Positions 9,268 to 20,892 of a DNA stretch of 64,000 bases are shown piece after piece. A program made the position numbers and the translations under genes. This stretch comes from Muscardinus avellanarius (Eukaryota > Chordata > Mammalia > Rodentia > Gliridae). Each line of letters starts with the position of its first letter. Position 1 is the stretch's first letter. Under the pieces are notes generated by a model. That model was not told the DNA's origin. It saw only the letters and a list, made by a program, of their open reading frames with translations, and did no database searches. The stretch covers positions 27,446,826 through 27,510,825 of the forward strand of contig OY726561.1 of NCBI GenBank assembly GCA_963383645.1, written 5' to 3'.

Positions 9268-9492
9268 TTTTATTTATTATTATTATTTTTTGTAGTACTA
9301 GGGATGAAACCCAGAGGCATTCTACCACTGAGCTATACCCCCCAGTATCATTTTATTCTTTATTTTGAAACAAGGTCTCACTGAGTTGCAAGGCCTCACT
9401 AAGTAGTAGCTGAGTCTGTCCTTGAACTGCGATCCTCCTGTCTCAGCCTCCCAAATGCTGAAATTAGAAGCATGTGCCACTACACCCGGCTT
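9268..9492 (-). mobile_element. B1-dID SINE, type A
   Basis: Reverse complement with a (TTA)n tail, gtagtactagggatgaaaccc to cactacacccggctt. A possible diverged duplication is present (ctgtctttta and tctctctttct). Confidence 0.85.
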
Positions 9493-10308
9493 CTCTCTCT
9501 TTCTTAAAAATATGGATCACTAGTGACATTAGTTAGCCATTTTCAGAAATTTTTACTACTATATTTAAATAAATTAAAACTGTAATAAGCTCTTCAGGAA
9601 AGAAAATAAAATATACTTATAGCAAATTCCTGCTTTGGTAAATTTTTTATTCACTTAGTAAGATTTCAAAAATTTGTATTCATTTTTGTTTAAACCAGTA
9701 TAACTATTTTTATACTAAAGTTTGAGTTCTTATATAGATTACAATTCCTATTTTTTGTTCTAGTTACTATTTGGCTAAACAATTTGTCTTTCTTCATAGA
9801 TATCCTTTTTATAAATAAAAAAGGGGTTCTTTCCTATATATCATATATGTGATATATACCCTTATATAGATTTTTGTATAAATAGAAAATTAAATATGTA
9901 TTATATAAAATATATAATATAAACATATAAAATATAAATATAGATAACACTTCTTATAAACAGAAGAGGGATGTTTTCTTACATACATTGATGGTGTATG
10001 ATGCCTGTCTTCTCCACCTCTCTGGAATTTCTCATCTTCTTTAGCTGGAAAAAAAAAAAAAACCTATGAAAATTTGCATCACTTACTAAGGTCATTCTGA
10101 ATTCTGCACCCTTAGAATTTGTGGCACTTGATTTAATTTTTACATCAAAGTGCTCCAAAATTATTTTGAATTTTTTAAAAATTGTGATTATCTACATAAT
10201 AGTAATATAAATAATGATTAGGATAGGGAGCAACACTAACCAAGAAGATATTAAAAAGTAGAAAGATAAAGCAAAAACTTGTTGAAATGTTCAATAAATA
10301 GGCTTAAA
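9493..10308. other. AT-rich unassigned sequence
   Basis: Includes a TA-rich block at about 9838-9960 made of atata/taaaata words. No gene or recognised repeat. Confidence 0.4.
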
Positions 10309-10527
10309 GCCAGGCATGGTAGTGCATGCTCGTGATACTAGAACTTTGGATGCTGAGACAGGAGGATTGCAGGTTTGTGGCCAGCTCAGGTACTTAATGA
10401 GACCCTCTGCAACTTAGTGAGACCCTGTTCCAAAATAAAGATTAAAAATTAGGGCTGGGTGTGTAACTTGGAGATAGAATGCCCCTGAGTTCCATCCCTA
10501 CTCCTGCAAAAACAAAACAAAACAAAG
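10309..10527 (+). mobile_element. B1-dID SINE, type A, diverged
   Basis: From gccaggcatggtagtgcatgc to gttccatccctactcctgc, with tail (aaaac)n. Confidence 0.85.
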
Positions 10528-10857
10528 TACCTCCACTGCCAACACTTGCATAGCATTTCTAGTTTAGAAGTAGTGGCTCTTGTAATTAGACATAAGAAGA
10601 AATAAGAAGTATGGACATATATGAAAGGAGACACAACTACAGTAATATTACATAGAACAAAACTTTAGTCAAGTCAAACCACATATATGATGGTGGTCCC
10701 ATACATTTATTTCACCAATGATGTAAAAGCCATCTTAGTTTGTGAAAGTAGACTCTGATGTTTGCAGAATGATGAATCCCCTAACATATTTCTCAGAATG
10801 TATCCATGTCATTAAGTGACAAAGACTGTCATTATTTGCAAGTAATAATTAATTAAA

Positions 10858-11065
10858 GCCAGGAGTGATGGGACATGCCTGTAATCCCAGTACTGGGGAG
10901 GCTGATACAGGAGGATCATAGGTTTAAGTCCAGCCTCAACAGCTTAGTGGAGCTCTCAGCAACCTAGTGAGACCCTGTTTGAAAACAGTAAAATAGGGCT
11001 GGGGTTAAAAATCAGAGGTAGAATGCCTCTGGTTCAATCGCCAGTACTCTCCTCCTCCCCAGTAA
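10858..11065 (+). mobile_element. B1-dID SINE, old copy
   Basis: From gccaggagtgatgggacatgc to ttcaatcgccagtactc. The linker is shortened to 'gaaaacagtaaaatagggctgg'. Confidence 0.85.
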
Positions 11066-12038
11066 AAAGATATTAGAAACAATGAGATAAGTCAGTTGCT
11101 TTTATACCAAAAAAGAAAAAAAAAAGAAGAAAAATCACAATCAATATTTTTCCTATATTTAAAGAACAGTTGGTTAGACAATATGGTGGAGTAAGTTACC
11201 AATTGCAGACGCAATAAAAAAGAAAATACCTTGGAATAAGATTGACAAAAATACTCATAAACTAGGTAAAAAGAGTTAATACTTTGGGGATTTAAAACAA
11301 AAGCATCTGAAGGAATATTCCTATAAACCACCAGAGTTGGGCATGGTTTCCCAAAGGGCATGTTCAAAACAAGTTGAGATGATTGCTTAACTGTCTTCTA
11401 AGGAGGGCAATTTCTGGTAACTGGAGGGCCCTTTGTTTGGCTTAGAATCAAGGCAAGTTTGAGGAAGTAAGGTGGGGAGAAGAACTGAATTGTTTGTCAG
11501 CTATTCCTTATCCTAGCCCCAGATATAACTGGATGAGTAAGAACAGACATGTCTACAAGGGATTTTCCTGTGAGGTATGTTTTGCAAAACCTGTTTTCCA
11601 TCTTCCCTATGAAAACTTCAGCTGTGTTTGTGTGCTCACTGAGGTTTATGCATGAGGGAATACTTTAAGAGCATCAAAGACATGCTGAGTTCCTGTATCC
11701 TGGTAGTCATAAGCCATGAGATAGACCACAAAGGCAATGATGTGGACACTTGATTCCTCTCTACTCAAACTAGGGAGCCTTGGAATCTGGGTTATCTTGG
11801 AAAAAAATGATTGTAGTACTTTTGAGAAAGTTCTAGTAACCTGTATAACAGAGTGGTCTAACAATTTAGTTGGAGACAAAAAATAAAAAGGTAAAGACAA
11901 AACCACAAATATAAAATACGAATACAAATCTAAGATACAATTAAAAATACAAATGGACAAAACCCATAACAATTCAGTTCTATTGATAATCAAAGCATAC
12001 TGAGAGGGTTAAAAGGAGGTAAATTATTACCTATCAGA
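11066..12038. other. Unassigned unique sequence
   Basis: No recognised repeat. The minus strand is open for 115 codons at 11646-11993, but the reading is hydrophobic and A/T-biased with no domain I recognise. I do not call it a gene. Confidence 0.4.
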
Positions 12039-12057
12039 CAGGAAATTCCTATTTTTT

Positions 12058-12248
12058 TTTTTTTTGGTGGTATATGGGGTTCCTGGAAGCCCTTCTACCT
12101 CCGGGCTACACTCCCAGACCTATTTTTACATTTTTATTTGGAAACAGGGTCTCCTACGCCAGCCTGCGCGGCTGGCTTAGGACCTGCGCAATCCTCCTGT
12201 CTCTGCCTCCCAAGTGCGGGGATTACAAGCGTGCGCCACCACACCCGG
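12058..12248 (-). mobile_element. B1-dID SINE, type B (young)
   Basis: Reverse complement, ggggttcctggaagcccttc to cgccaccacacccgg. A near-perfect 19-bp duplication, caggaaattcctatttttt, is at 12039-12057 and 12249-12267. Confidence 0.95.
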
Positions 12249-12280
12249 CAGGAAATTCCTATTTTTTATATATCTGTAAA

Positions 12281-12286
12281 TGATCT
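12281..12286. repeat. Left 6-bp duplication of solo LTR
   Basis: TGATCT, repeated exactly at 12788-12793. Confidence 0.85.
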
Positions 12287-12787
12287 TGCCGGAGCCAGCC
12301 AGCAAGAGTTCGGGTTCTGAAGTGAGGCGTAAGGATGGAGAATTTTTAATTCTAATGTGGGGGAGCCGCCAGCCTACTATGTCTACTGGTCGACCCCTGT
12401 TCATGGGTCAATATTTCCTACGGGTCGACGACTATGCCTGGGTTAGTATTCTCTAGTGCGCCGACACTCCTGGCCAACGCAACTTCTGGATCAATCTCAT
12501 CTTTATTGCGCCGACGCCGACGCTGGGTTTGTTTTTCCAGAGGTATTTATACACAGCTACAGGTCAATCAACATTCTCGTGCTACCACCACTGGAATACA
12601 ATAAGGACCAATCCAAAGCACATACATTACAGATAGGTCAATCAGTATCCTCGTGCCATCACCATCTGATCTTCTACCCAAACCTTGTTGAACTTTCCAT
12701 AACACCAAACCTTGTTGACTCTGGGTGAAGGACAGTCAGCTGAATCAGAGACACTAATCTAGGGGAAGGCCTTAATGGCTCCCCACA
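12287..12787 (-). mobile_element. Solo LTR of an ERV2 (class II) endogenous retrovirus
   Basis: A 501-bp LTR on the minus strand, beginning TGTGGGGAGCC and ending GGCTCCGGCA, so the ends form an imperfect inverted repeat with TG...CA termini. It is bounded by an exact 6-bp duplication (TGATCT), the size typical of ERV2/IAP-like elements. The TATA box TATAAATA lies at 12544-12551 and the AATAAA signal at 12502-12507. U3 contains paired imperfect repeats (ggtcaatca..tcctcgtgc near 12563 and 12636; ccaaaccttgttga twice near 12679-12720). U5 holds GTCGAC palindromes and CGACG repeats. No gag, pol or env remains: LTR-LTR recombination removed the interior. Confidence 0.85.
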
Positions 12788-12847
12788 TGATCTCCAAATG
12801 ATGGCAAAACCAAGCAAGAAAAACAGTTCTTTTACATCACTAGCAGA

Positions 12848-12910
12848 GGGCTGGGAATGTAGAACACCTTGCTTAGCATGTTGTTCAAATGCCAGTACTG
12901 CAAAACAAAA
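12848..12910 (+). mobile_element. ID-type SINE fragment
   Basis: 'ggctgggaatgtagaacaccttgcttagcatg...ccagtactgc' matches the tRNA-like ID element without a B1 half. It is followed by a (CATA)n stretch at 12913-12950. Confidence 0.7.
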
Positions 12911-13069
12911 CCATACATACATACATATACATGCATGCATACATACATTGAGAGTGGAACAGAAATCTATATAGGGATTGGAATTTCGAGTTTTATTTAT
13001 TTCAAAACCAAAATAAATAAAACAAGCATTACCTTTGACTTATAAATCACAATTCTGATAATTTACCCC

Positions 13070-13294
13070 AAAATGTAATCAGACACGTACAAAATGCGTG
13101 AAGGAGGTTTATTGTAGAATTGATTATTATTGATTATTACTGAAGTTAGAAAAGCTCAATCAATCAATCATAAGAAATTAGTTAAATAACTTATGGTACA
13201 ACCACATGAAAGAATATTATATACCATAAATGATGACATAGTGAATACTTATTTACTGAGATTAAACAGTTTTTCTGATCCATTGTTAAATTAA
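13070..13294 (+). mobile_element. Old L1 3'-end fragment
   Basis: 'ttagttaaataacttatggtacaaccacatgaaagaatattat' corresponds to the conserved old L1 tail (…aattatggtacatccatacaatggaatactat). Non-coding and diverged. Confidence 0.65.
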
Positions 13295-13305
13295 AAAGGC
13301 AATTT

Positions 13306-13521
13306 TTTTTTTTGGCAGTACTGGGGATGGAGCCCAGGGTCATTCTACCTTCAAGCTAACCCCCCACCCCCAGCCCAATATTTATTTTTATTTTCAAGCA
13401 GGGTCTCACTGAGCTGCAAAGGGCCTCACTAAGTAGCTGAGGCTGGCCGTGAACCCAGATCCTCCTGTCTCAGCCTCCCAAATGCTGGGGTTATAAGCAT
13501 ATGCCACCATGCCTGGCTAAG
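13306..13521 (-). mobile_element. B1-dID SINE, type A
   Basis: Reverse complement. An 11-bp duplication with one mismatch, aaaggcaattt (13295-13305) and aaagtcaattt (13522-13532), places it within the old L1 tail. Confidence 0.9.
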
Positions 13522-13791
13522 AAAGTCAATTTATATAACATGTATTTATATAACATGATTCCTTCATATGTCTTTATTGCATTCTATATACACACGTTTA
13601 TATTAACACATACATACCCTATAAATGTTTTTATTTAGGAGGTAGAATTATGGGGAATTGTAGGAATTTTTATGCTTCTTTCTATATTTCTACTTTTTTA
13701 AAGAAATAAATATGATTAACTTGCATGATTATGATAATAGAAGATAATAAAGAAGTAAGACTATGTCCTCATCAAATATTTTAGGGTTCTT

Positions 13792-13998
13792 GCTGGGCTC
13801 AGTGGTGCATGCTTGTAATCCCCACCTTTGGGAGACTGAGACAGAAGGATCAGGGTTCATGGCCAGCCTGAGCTACTTACCGATGTCCTCTGCATTTCAG
13901 TAAGACCCTGTTTCAAAATAAAGAATAAAAAATAGGGCTGCGGGTGTAGCTTGGAGGTAGAATGCCCCTGGATTCAATCTCCATTACAACAAAAATTG
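13792..13998 (+). mobile_element. B1-dID SINE, type A
   Basis: Full dimer. A perfect 12-bp duplication, tttagggttctt, is at 13780-13791 and 13999-14010. Confidence 0.92.
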
Positions 13999-14106
13999 TT
14001 TAGGGTTCTTAAATTTTACTATTCTCTGAAAAATAGTTGTTTTTATGATCTCAGTTTACTGTAGTATATAACTTTCAACCCTCTTCTTTAAAACAAGGCA
14101 ATTAAA

Positions 14107-14360
14107 GCCGGGGGTGGTGGCGCACGCTTGAAATCCCCGCACTTGGGAGGCTGAGAGAGGAGGATCACACAGGTTCAAAGCCAGCCTCAGCTACTTAGTG
14201 AGGCTCTCAGCAACTTAGTGAGACCTTGTTTTCAAATAAAATGTAAAAAAGGTCTGGGAGTATAGCCTGGAGGTAGAAAGCCTCTGGGTTCCACCCCAGT
14301 ACCACCAAAAATAAATAAATAAAAATAAATAAATAAATAAATAAATAAAAATAAATAAAT
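14107..14360 (+). mobile_element. B1-dID SINE, type C, with (AAAT)n tail
   Basis: Full dimer with linker 'caaataaaatgtaaaaaagg' and a long (aaat)n tail (14309-14360). It is flanked by aaacaaggcaatta on both sides; the right duplicate is also the left duplicate of the next SINE. Confidence 0.92.
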
Positions 14361-14377
14361 AAAACAAGGCAATTAGA

Positions 14378-14591
14378 GCCGGATATAGTGGCATATGCTT
14401 GTAATCCCAGCATTTGGGAGGATGAGACAAGAGGATCTGGGTTCACAGACAGCCTCAGCTACTTAGTGAGACCCTTTACTACTCAGCGAGACCGTGTTTC
14501 AAAATAAAGAATAAAAAATAGGGTTGGGGGTGTAGCTCATAGGTAGAATTCCCCTGGGTTCCATCCCTAATGCTGCAAATAAAAATAAAAT
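14378..14591 (+). mobile_element. B1-dID SINE, type A
   Basis: Inserted at the same target as its neighbour. The target word aaacaaggcaatta (aaatgaggcaatta in the last copy) occurs three times: about 14091-14104, 14362-14375 and 14593-14606. Confidence 0.92.
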
Positions 14592-14771
14592 AAAATGAGG
14601 CAATTAGCTTCTCTCCCTGTGAGTGCTGTATTTTTTTTTTTTTTGTAGTTTTTGGCATAAAAGAGTAATAGGAAGGGTGATGGGTCAGTAACAGTAAATC
14701 TTGAAATCCCCAAAGGAGTTTACAGGTAAGAGCATCATTATTTTGGCACCTGTTCTGTGTGACATAATTTC

Positions 14772-14955
14772 CTTGTACTATGGATCAAACCCAGGAGCAT
14801 TTTGCCTCTGGGATTCAGCCCCAGTTTTTTTCTTTTTTATAAAAAAAATAAACATCTCACTCAGTTGTTGAGGGTCTTGCCAAATTCCCGAGGCTGGCTT
14901 GGAACATGTGATCCTCTTGTCTCAGCCTCCAAAGTGTTGGAATTTCAGCTATTGA
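14772..14955 (-). mobile_element. B1-dID SINE, old diverged copy
   Basis: Reverse complement, 'ttgtactatggatcaaaccc' to 'ttggaatttcagctattg'; heavily mutated. Confidence 0.75.
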
Positions 14956-14965
14956 ATCAAGAACT

Positions 14966-14967
<2 letters not shown>

Positions 14968-15016
<49 letters not shown>

Positions 15017-15021
15017 CTCCC

Positions 15022-15064
<43 letters not shown>
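14968..15064. repeat. (CT)n-(GT)n compound microsatellite
   Basis: CT run to 15014, a C-rich bridge, then a GT run from 15029. It directly abuts the left end of an old SINE. Confidence 0.95.
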
Positions 15065-15066
<2 letters not shown>

Positions 15067-15344
15067 TATTCTGAGTAGTGATCCAGTAAAACAACAAGAG
15101 CTAGATGAGAGCTCCTGGGAATGTGAGCCAGCACACATGCTTTTAGACAGAAGTCCTGAAACGAAGCCAGTACACAGATGCATGGAAAATCAGGTCACTT
15201 GTCTTTCTATTCTTCAATGTATTTCAAAAGCCTAATCAATGCTTAAGATATTCTTATATTTAAATTCAAGTAAGATATTGTTCAAGACCTTTCTTTCTCT
15301 CTCTCCTCTTTTCTCTCCTCCCCTCGCCCCTCTCTCCCCTCTCT

Positions 15345-15526
15345 CTTCTTCAGGTCTGGAGATTGAACCCAGGGGCTTCTACCTCAGAGCTACATCCAGC
15401 TTTCTTTTCTTTTCTTTTGAAACAGAGTCTAGCTAAGTTGCTGAGATTCTCAGTTGCTGTGGCTGAACTTGAAATCCTCCTCTCAAGTACTGGGATTACA
15501 TGTGTATGCCACCTTTGCTTGGCTAA
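15345..15526 (-). mobile_element. B1-dID SINE, old diverged copy
   Basis: Reverse complement, 'ggtctggagattgaacccag' to 'ccacctttgcttggct'. Confidence 0.75.
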
Positions 15527-15714
15527 GAAATCTCTTAACGTGCCTGTTGAAAAGATTAAAAAATGGGAGTATAAAGATGAGTATGTGAGTCAGATGGGCC
15601 TGTTCCAAGCTCTGTAATTTGATATTTATATATTAGTATATTTTTTAACTAACAAAGAAGTTTTAGGTAGGTTAGAAAGAGAAGCCAATTGAATGCTAAA
15701 TGTCGGCTTTTAAA

Positions 15715-15878
15715 TGTAAGATGACAGTCCATGTCTGTAATCCCAGCAAATTGAGAGGTTAAGGCAAGATAATTTCAAGTTTGAGACCAATCTGAGCAAT
15801 TACTGAGACTCTGTCTCAAAATAAATGAAAAATGAAAACATATAGCTCAGAGCATTCTTGGGTTCAAACCCCAGTACC
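15715..15878 (+). mobile_element. B1-dID SINE, old diverged copy
   Basis: 'ccatgtctgtaatcccagc' to 'gggttcaaaccccagtacc'. The tail has become a GA microsatellite. Confidence 0.75.
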
Positions 15879-15931
<53 letters not shown>

Positions 15932-15952
15932 AGGGAGGGAGGGAGGGAGGGA

Positions 15953-16008
<56 letters not shown>
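15879..16008. repeat. (GA)n-(GGGA)n-(GA)n microsatellite
   Basis: Purine-only 130-bp tract with a central GGGA tetranucleotide block, grown from a SINE tail. Confidence 0.95.
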
Positions 16009-16010
<2 letters not shown>

Positions 16011-16337
16011 CAGCATATAGAAAGGACAGAATCTTACCACTGAAATACCTTAGCAGCAACTGGATCCTTTGATGTACTTGGGACATAAAGCCAAAAAAAG
16101 AAAAAAAAACCCCACCAATAAACAAATAAACAAAAAAACCACAAAACAAAACAAAAACACTGCAAAGTAATAGAACCTGCCATTGATATCTGTTCCTCAT
16201 GTAGGTGTGCAAGCAATGATAGAATAAAAGTGTGTCTGCTCCAAAATGAGCTCCTTTGAATCATACATTTTTAGTAATATTAACCCTAACCTGCCAATGT
16301 ACCTGGTGTAATTTCCTGATTAGTAAATAACTTATTT

Positions 16338-16340
<3 letters not shown>

Positions 16341-16371
<31 letters not shown>

Positions 16372-16567
16372 TACTGGGGATGGAACCCAGGGGCATTCTA
16401 CTTCTGAGCTACACCCCCAGCCCTATTTTTTATTCTTTATTTTAAAACAGGGTCTCACTGATTTGCAAAGAGCCTAAGTAGTACCAGAGGCTGTTCTAGA
16501 ACCGCGATTCTCCTATCTCAGCCTCCCAAATACTGGGATTACAAACATGTGCCACCACGCCTGGCTG
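16341..16567 (-). mobile_element. B1-dID SINE, type A
   Basis: Reverse complement preceded by a T-run of about 29 bases, agtactggggatggaaccca to ccaccacgcctggct. Confidence 0.92.
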
Positions 16568-16652
16568 ATTTACATTTTAAAGAAACAAGTCTACAGAAAC
16601 ATATCCAACAAGGTATTTAAATTGGTCCAGTAGCTCTACTAATTTGTTATCA

Positions 16653-16654
<2 letters not shown>

Positions 16655-16710
<56 letters not shown>

Positions 16711-16718
16711 TTTTTTTT
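16655..16718. repeat. (TA)n microsatellite plus poly(T)
   Basis: TA run to 16692, then a T-run of 26. No SINE or LINE body is attached. Confidence 0.92.
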
Positions 16719-18187
16719 AGGTCCAAGAGTAGGATTTCTAGAAAGATGCTGATTGGGGAGATAGAAATGGAGGCTGAAAAGTAATTCCTTTATTTATGGT
16801 TTTGACCTTCACCAAGAAAAATGCTGGTCACCACAAAAGTGTCTGGATATTTAAATTTTTTTTGCAAACTTGAGTGAGTTTATTATCTATGGACTCTCCA
16901 TTTCCTACCGAGGAAGGAAGAGATAGAGCTGAGTGATAAACTAGACAATGGGAATGGCTTAGTGGGTTATAGTGTCCTCTTCGTGTGCATCCAGTATTTG
17001 CTTGCTGTTAAGGAAACCACAGCATACACGGGGGCAAAAGATTCCTTACTCAGCACTCTACCCAGGCAGTCAGCACTGTTGGCATCTTCGTGACACCTAT
17101 GAAAAGATCCCGAGGGCTTACTGTGAAATGAGCTGGACACACTGAGTCTCAGCGGCACCTTACTGTTGTGCCCATGGTATAGGGCTATCGAAATGATTTT
17201 TAATTTACTTCCAGACTATCTCATTTTCCACAGTGACTCTTGCTCTCTTCAGCCTGCTGATATAATTTTATTATGATCTGCCAAAGCTTAAATGAAAAAG
17301 AGTCATAGCTAAGAATTAAGAAAATAGATATAAAATGAAATAAATTTTTGTTTTTGTTTTTGTTTTTGAATGGTGACCTAACCAGGGAACAATATGACTC
17401 CAGAGTAGAAAGAATGAGAGAAAAATAGGAACACTGTTGGGTGGTAGAGAAAAAAACAGGAGTCGTTGAAAGAGATCAATAAGTATGTGGTTTCAGAGCC
17501 CATTCCATTTTTTAAATCAAGAGTGATAAACATATTAAATGTCTTTTATTTTAGGGACCTTTCAAAAGACAGAGTTCCCCTTCTCTGGGAGTGAGCTCTC
17601 AGTTTTTAGAATCTGTCTCAGCCTTTCACATAGTGTCAGAAACATGAATCAAAAGTTGATTGAATTGCTGTAATTCCCTACACGGCAGTAGTAAAGTTAG
17701 ATCCTGCTGACTAGAGCAAAGCACAAAAGCTCACATCCAGAGAACTGTGATCTTCTCATAAAACAGCTGGCATTGCCTGAAAGGGAGGTATTGTTGGTAG
17801 GTAAGCCAATGTCCTGGGGGCTGGGACTTGGCCAGTATCTCATATAACAACCATGCTGAGGATCCACTACTGTTTGTTTTCCCAGACAAAAATGATTGCA
17901 AGGCCAGTTAAAAACTCTGCCTGTAATATATTGACTTGCGCTAAAAAAATGAGATAGTCTCAATTGCTAAATTAAGCAGCAATGTCCAAACTAGAAAAAA
18001 AAAAAAGCCAAAAAAACCTAGCAAAGACAAAAAAAAAAAGAGAAGCTCAATTAAAGAAGAAATTATTTTTATAATACTTTAGTGATCACCAGCTGTTTTT
18101 TTGTAGGAGGAAAGAAAGTGGGATTTTGTCAAAGAAGAAAAAGATATTCATATTTCTATACATATGTTCTTTACTTCTTTTCACCAG
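16719..18187. other. Unassigned unique sequence
   Basis: About 1.5 kb with no recognised interspersed repeat. Only (gttttt)n at about 17348-17368 and A-runs near 17993-18040. No exon-like block that I can support. Confidence 0.45.
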
Positions 18188-18340
18188 GCAGCTATGGTTT
18201 AGTGGGATCCATCCTAGACTAAGTCTTAGAACACTTAGCTACTAACTGGGCTACTTTGAGAAAAAGTAATTTAATCTTCCCAAACTCCATGTCATTCATG
18301 CTGGATTTTGAAAACAACAATCCCCTTCTTTCCCTTCCAA
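18188..18340 (+). repeat. MIR element fragment
   Basis: 'gcagctatggtttagtggga', 'ttagctactaactgggctactttga' and 'taatcttcccaaactccatg' follow the order of the tRNA-derived MIR core in old mammalian genomes. Confidence 0.65.
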
Positions 18341-18433
18341 AAGAGAATGAGAAATATCATGTTAATTTTTCTTACTTTGATTACAGCTAGTTACAATATT
18401 TTTTATATGTTGGGTTATATATTGCTAAAATAA

Positions 18434-18632
18434 TTTTTTTGGTGTTAATTAGGATTGAACTCCGGGGCTTCCAACAATGAGCTGTACTCCAAGCCCTATT
18501 TTATTTTTTATTTTGAAACAAGTTCTTACTGAGTGGCTAAGGGCCTCGCTAAGTTGCTGTTCTTGAGTCTGTGATCATCTTGTGTCAGCCTCCCAAGAAC
18601 CGAGATTACAGGTGTGCGCCACCATGCCTAGC
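18434..18632 (-). mobile_element. B1-dID SINE
   Basis: Reverse complement. An 11-bp duplication, tgctaaaataa, is at 18423-18433 and 18633-18643. Confidence 0.9.
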
Positions 18633-18995
18633 TGCTAAAATAAACTTTATTGGTTTCTTTTTTGACTTTTTAAAATGTGGTTACTATAAAATCTAAAAGT
18701 TTGTATTTTGTATCACTCTGTATTTTTATTATGTAACACCACCCTGACAATCAGAGGGGCAAGGAAGACCCGAGTCCTCATGGCCTTATTTCTACCTCTC
18801 TCTCTTTCTAGTTCTCAATCTCTATCCCTCCTGGTGCAATCCAGTTCATTTGAGAAGAACATTAAAAAACCAAAGAAAGATCAAGAGGATGGTCATTTAA
18901 TCATCTTTACACAATATGGCACAAGGTAGGTACTCAGTGTTCACTCACTGATTCCATTGATAAATCATGCATTTCAGTTCAAATGGAGAATATAT

Positions 18996-19227
18996 ACATT
19001 AATTAATTAATTAATTAATTATTTTTTGGTACTAGGGATGGAACCCAGGGGCATTCTACCTCTGAGCTACACTCCCAGCCCTATTTTCTATTCTTTATTT
19101 TGAAACAGGGTCTCACTGAATTGCAAAGGCTCACTAAGTAGTAGCTGAGGCTGTCTGAGAACCGCGATCCTCCTGTCTCAGCCTCCCAAATGCTGGGATT
19201 CCAAGCATGCGCCACCACGCCTGGCTC
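18996..19227 (-). mobile_element. B1-dID SINE, type A
   Basis: Reverse complement with a (TTAA)n tail at 19000-19022, ggtactagggatggaaccca to ccaccacgcctggct. Confidence 0.92.
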
Positions 19228-19379
19228 TGATATACTGACAAGCCAGATGTACTAAGAATGAATAATTTTTCTCTTCATTCTTATGAGTTCTGAAAAGGAA
19301 GAGAGATTATGATTAGGCTTGGTACTATATTCTGTACTAAATCACTTATAATTTTATTTTATATGATGGCAATTCGCAC

Positions 19380-19475
19380 GTTGTTTCTTATCTCATTTCT
19401 GAACGTCTAAATGCCTTGAGGTCAAGAAATGTTTTGTACCCAACGGGTGCTTATTAAATATTCTTGGATAAGATA
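19380..19475 (+). repeat. L2-like 3'-end fragment
   Basis: 'ttgaggtcaagaaatgttttgtaccc...gggtgcttattaaatattc' resembles the 'gagggcagggactttgtct...gtgctcaataaat' end of ancient LINE/MIR repeats. Confidence 0.45.
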
Positions 19476-19610
19476 AATGACACATTCAGCCTATTCATTT
19501 ACCTTTCTCACCAAAATTAAAGTTTTAAATAAAAATGCCATATATATTGATTTGCAGATGACGTGTGCATTTTAGAAATGTGTCTTATGGCTTAAGATAC
19601 ATTCCTCTGC

Positions 19611-19700
19611 GGGCCGGGTGTTCAGTCCAATGGTAGAGTGTATGCTTGGCATACAGGAGGCCCTGGGTTTCATCTTGAGCACCAAAACAACAGCAACAAC
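19611..19700 (+). mobile_element. ID-type SINE
   Basis: 'ggccgggtgttcagtccaa', 'tggtagagtgtatgcttggc' and 'ggccctgggtttcatcttgagcacc' match a tRNA-derived ID monomer, with tail (aac)n. Confidence 0.8.
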
Positions 19701-20509
19701 AGCTACCTTACATTGTCTGAGATCTCTTTAAAAATTCTTTTTTTTAAAGCTATCTCCCAAAGTAACTAATCCGAGCGGATAAATTCTTCCTACATGAAAT
19801 CCCAGCTGACAAAGAAACATTTAGGCCTAAAAAAAATTCCCACCCACTTTTGTCATCTTCATGACAAACTAAACATTGTCCCAGGAGCAAACTTAAATCC
19901 ACTATGAAAGAGGAGAATAACAATGGGAGAAGTGCAGAAATCCCATTAACCTGGCAGCTTGGGAGTGAAAGCTCAGGAGGGGGTGGAGCAGGTTAAGGTG
20001 GGAGCCTAGGACAGCAATCCCAGGCCCAGCAGCCCCACCCCATCTGGAAGGGCAGGCTGGGGGAGAGCTGAGCCTGGCTGCAGGGATCAAAGAGAAACAG
20101 GGGGAAACAGCCCGGGCACTGTCTGCTCTTTGAGCAAAGATAATATAGTCCTCTCTGTGGTGCAGAGAATGAACACACAGGGGAAGATTAAAAAAACACA
20201 ATAAACTCGGAGCTGATCGGATCCCTTTCTTCTATACCTCAAACTCATCAAGCTTGTCCTCAATTCCAAGTCATTCTATATTGAATTACAGGGTTAGAAA
20301 AATAAAAGGTATCCCAGGGGGTGTTTTTCAAAACTGCCCTTGCCACTCCTTAGTGCGAGGTGATCTGTTCAGCGGGTGGAGATTTGCATTTTAAAAAATG
20401 AAATAAAATAGGATACAAAGGAGAAGGCATTACATGTGGTAGGGATAAATATTGTTTATGAATTTCGGGGGTGGTATGTTTGTGTTTTACATAGGTAAAA
20501 TTTTGTCTT
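19701..20509. other. Unassigned unique sequence
   Basis: Includes a GC-richer part at about 19960-20140. Open frames there (up to 99 codons, minus strand) match no family I recognise. No repeat identified. Confidence 0.4.
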
Positions 20510-20570
20510 TTATTTTTTTTTTAGACATGCTAGGCAAGCCTTTACCACAGAGCTACATTCTTCCCTGGTA
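20510..20570 (-). mobile_element. ID-type SINE fragment
   Basis: 'gacatgctaggcaagcctttaccacagagctacat' reads as the reverse complement of the ID core. The T-run before it (20512-20521) is its tail. Confidence 0.65.
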
Positions 20571-20891
20571 AAATATGTCATTGGGTGGGTCTCACTCAAA
20601 CCATGATGATCAGTGAAAGGTGATCTTGTCTATCTCCCTGCCTTATTTATGAAAGGATACTAAAATCAGTCCCAGAAGTGGAGCCCTCAGGACTAAGGAT
20701 TTCCTGAACTCCCAGAGCTAATTCTCAGTTGAGATATTCTTCCTGCATTCTACAGACGCAGAGAATGTCCGGGTGCATCTTCCCTTCAGCCAGTTATTTG
20801 AAAAAGAGCTCCAGGACCAGGCATTGCATTCTCAGGAACCTAATGCTGTTTGTCAGAAACTGTGAGCAACCTTCTGTAAAGTCTCTAATTA

Positions 20892-20892
<1 letters not shown>

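Noticed and set aside
9838..9960. TA-rich block considered as an origin or matrix-attachment site
   Set aside because: Base composition alone is not evidence; no other signal.
11646..11993. 115-codon minus-strand ORF
   Set aside because: Hydrophobic, A/T-driven reading without domain, repeat in other frames or start context I can support.
14857..15183. ORFs rich in Ser-Leu, Arg-Glu, His-Thr or Cys-Val repeats (also at 15847, 20729, 27201, 44077, 60264 and others)
   Set aside because: Translations of dinucleotide microsatellites.
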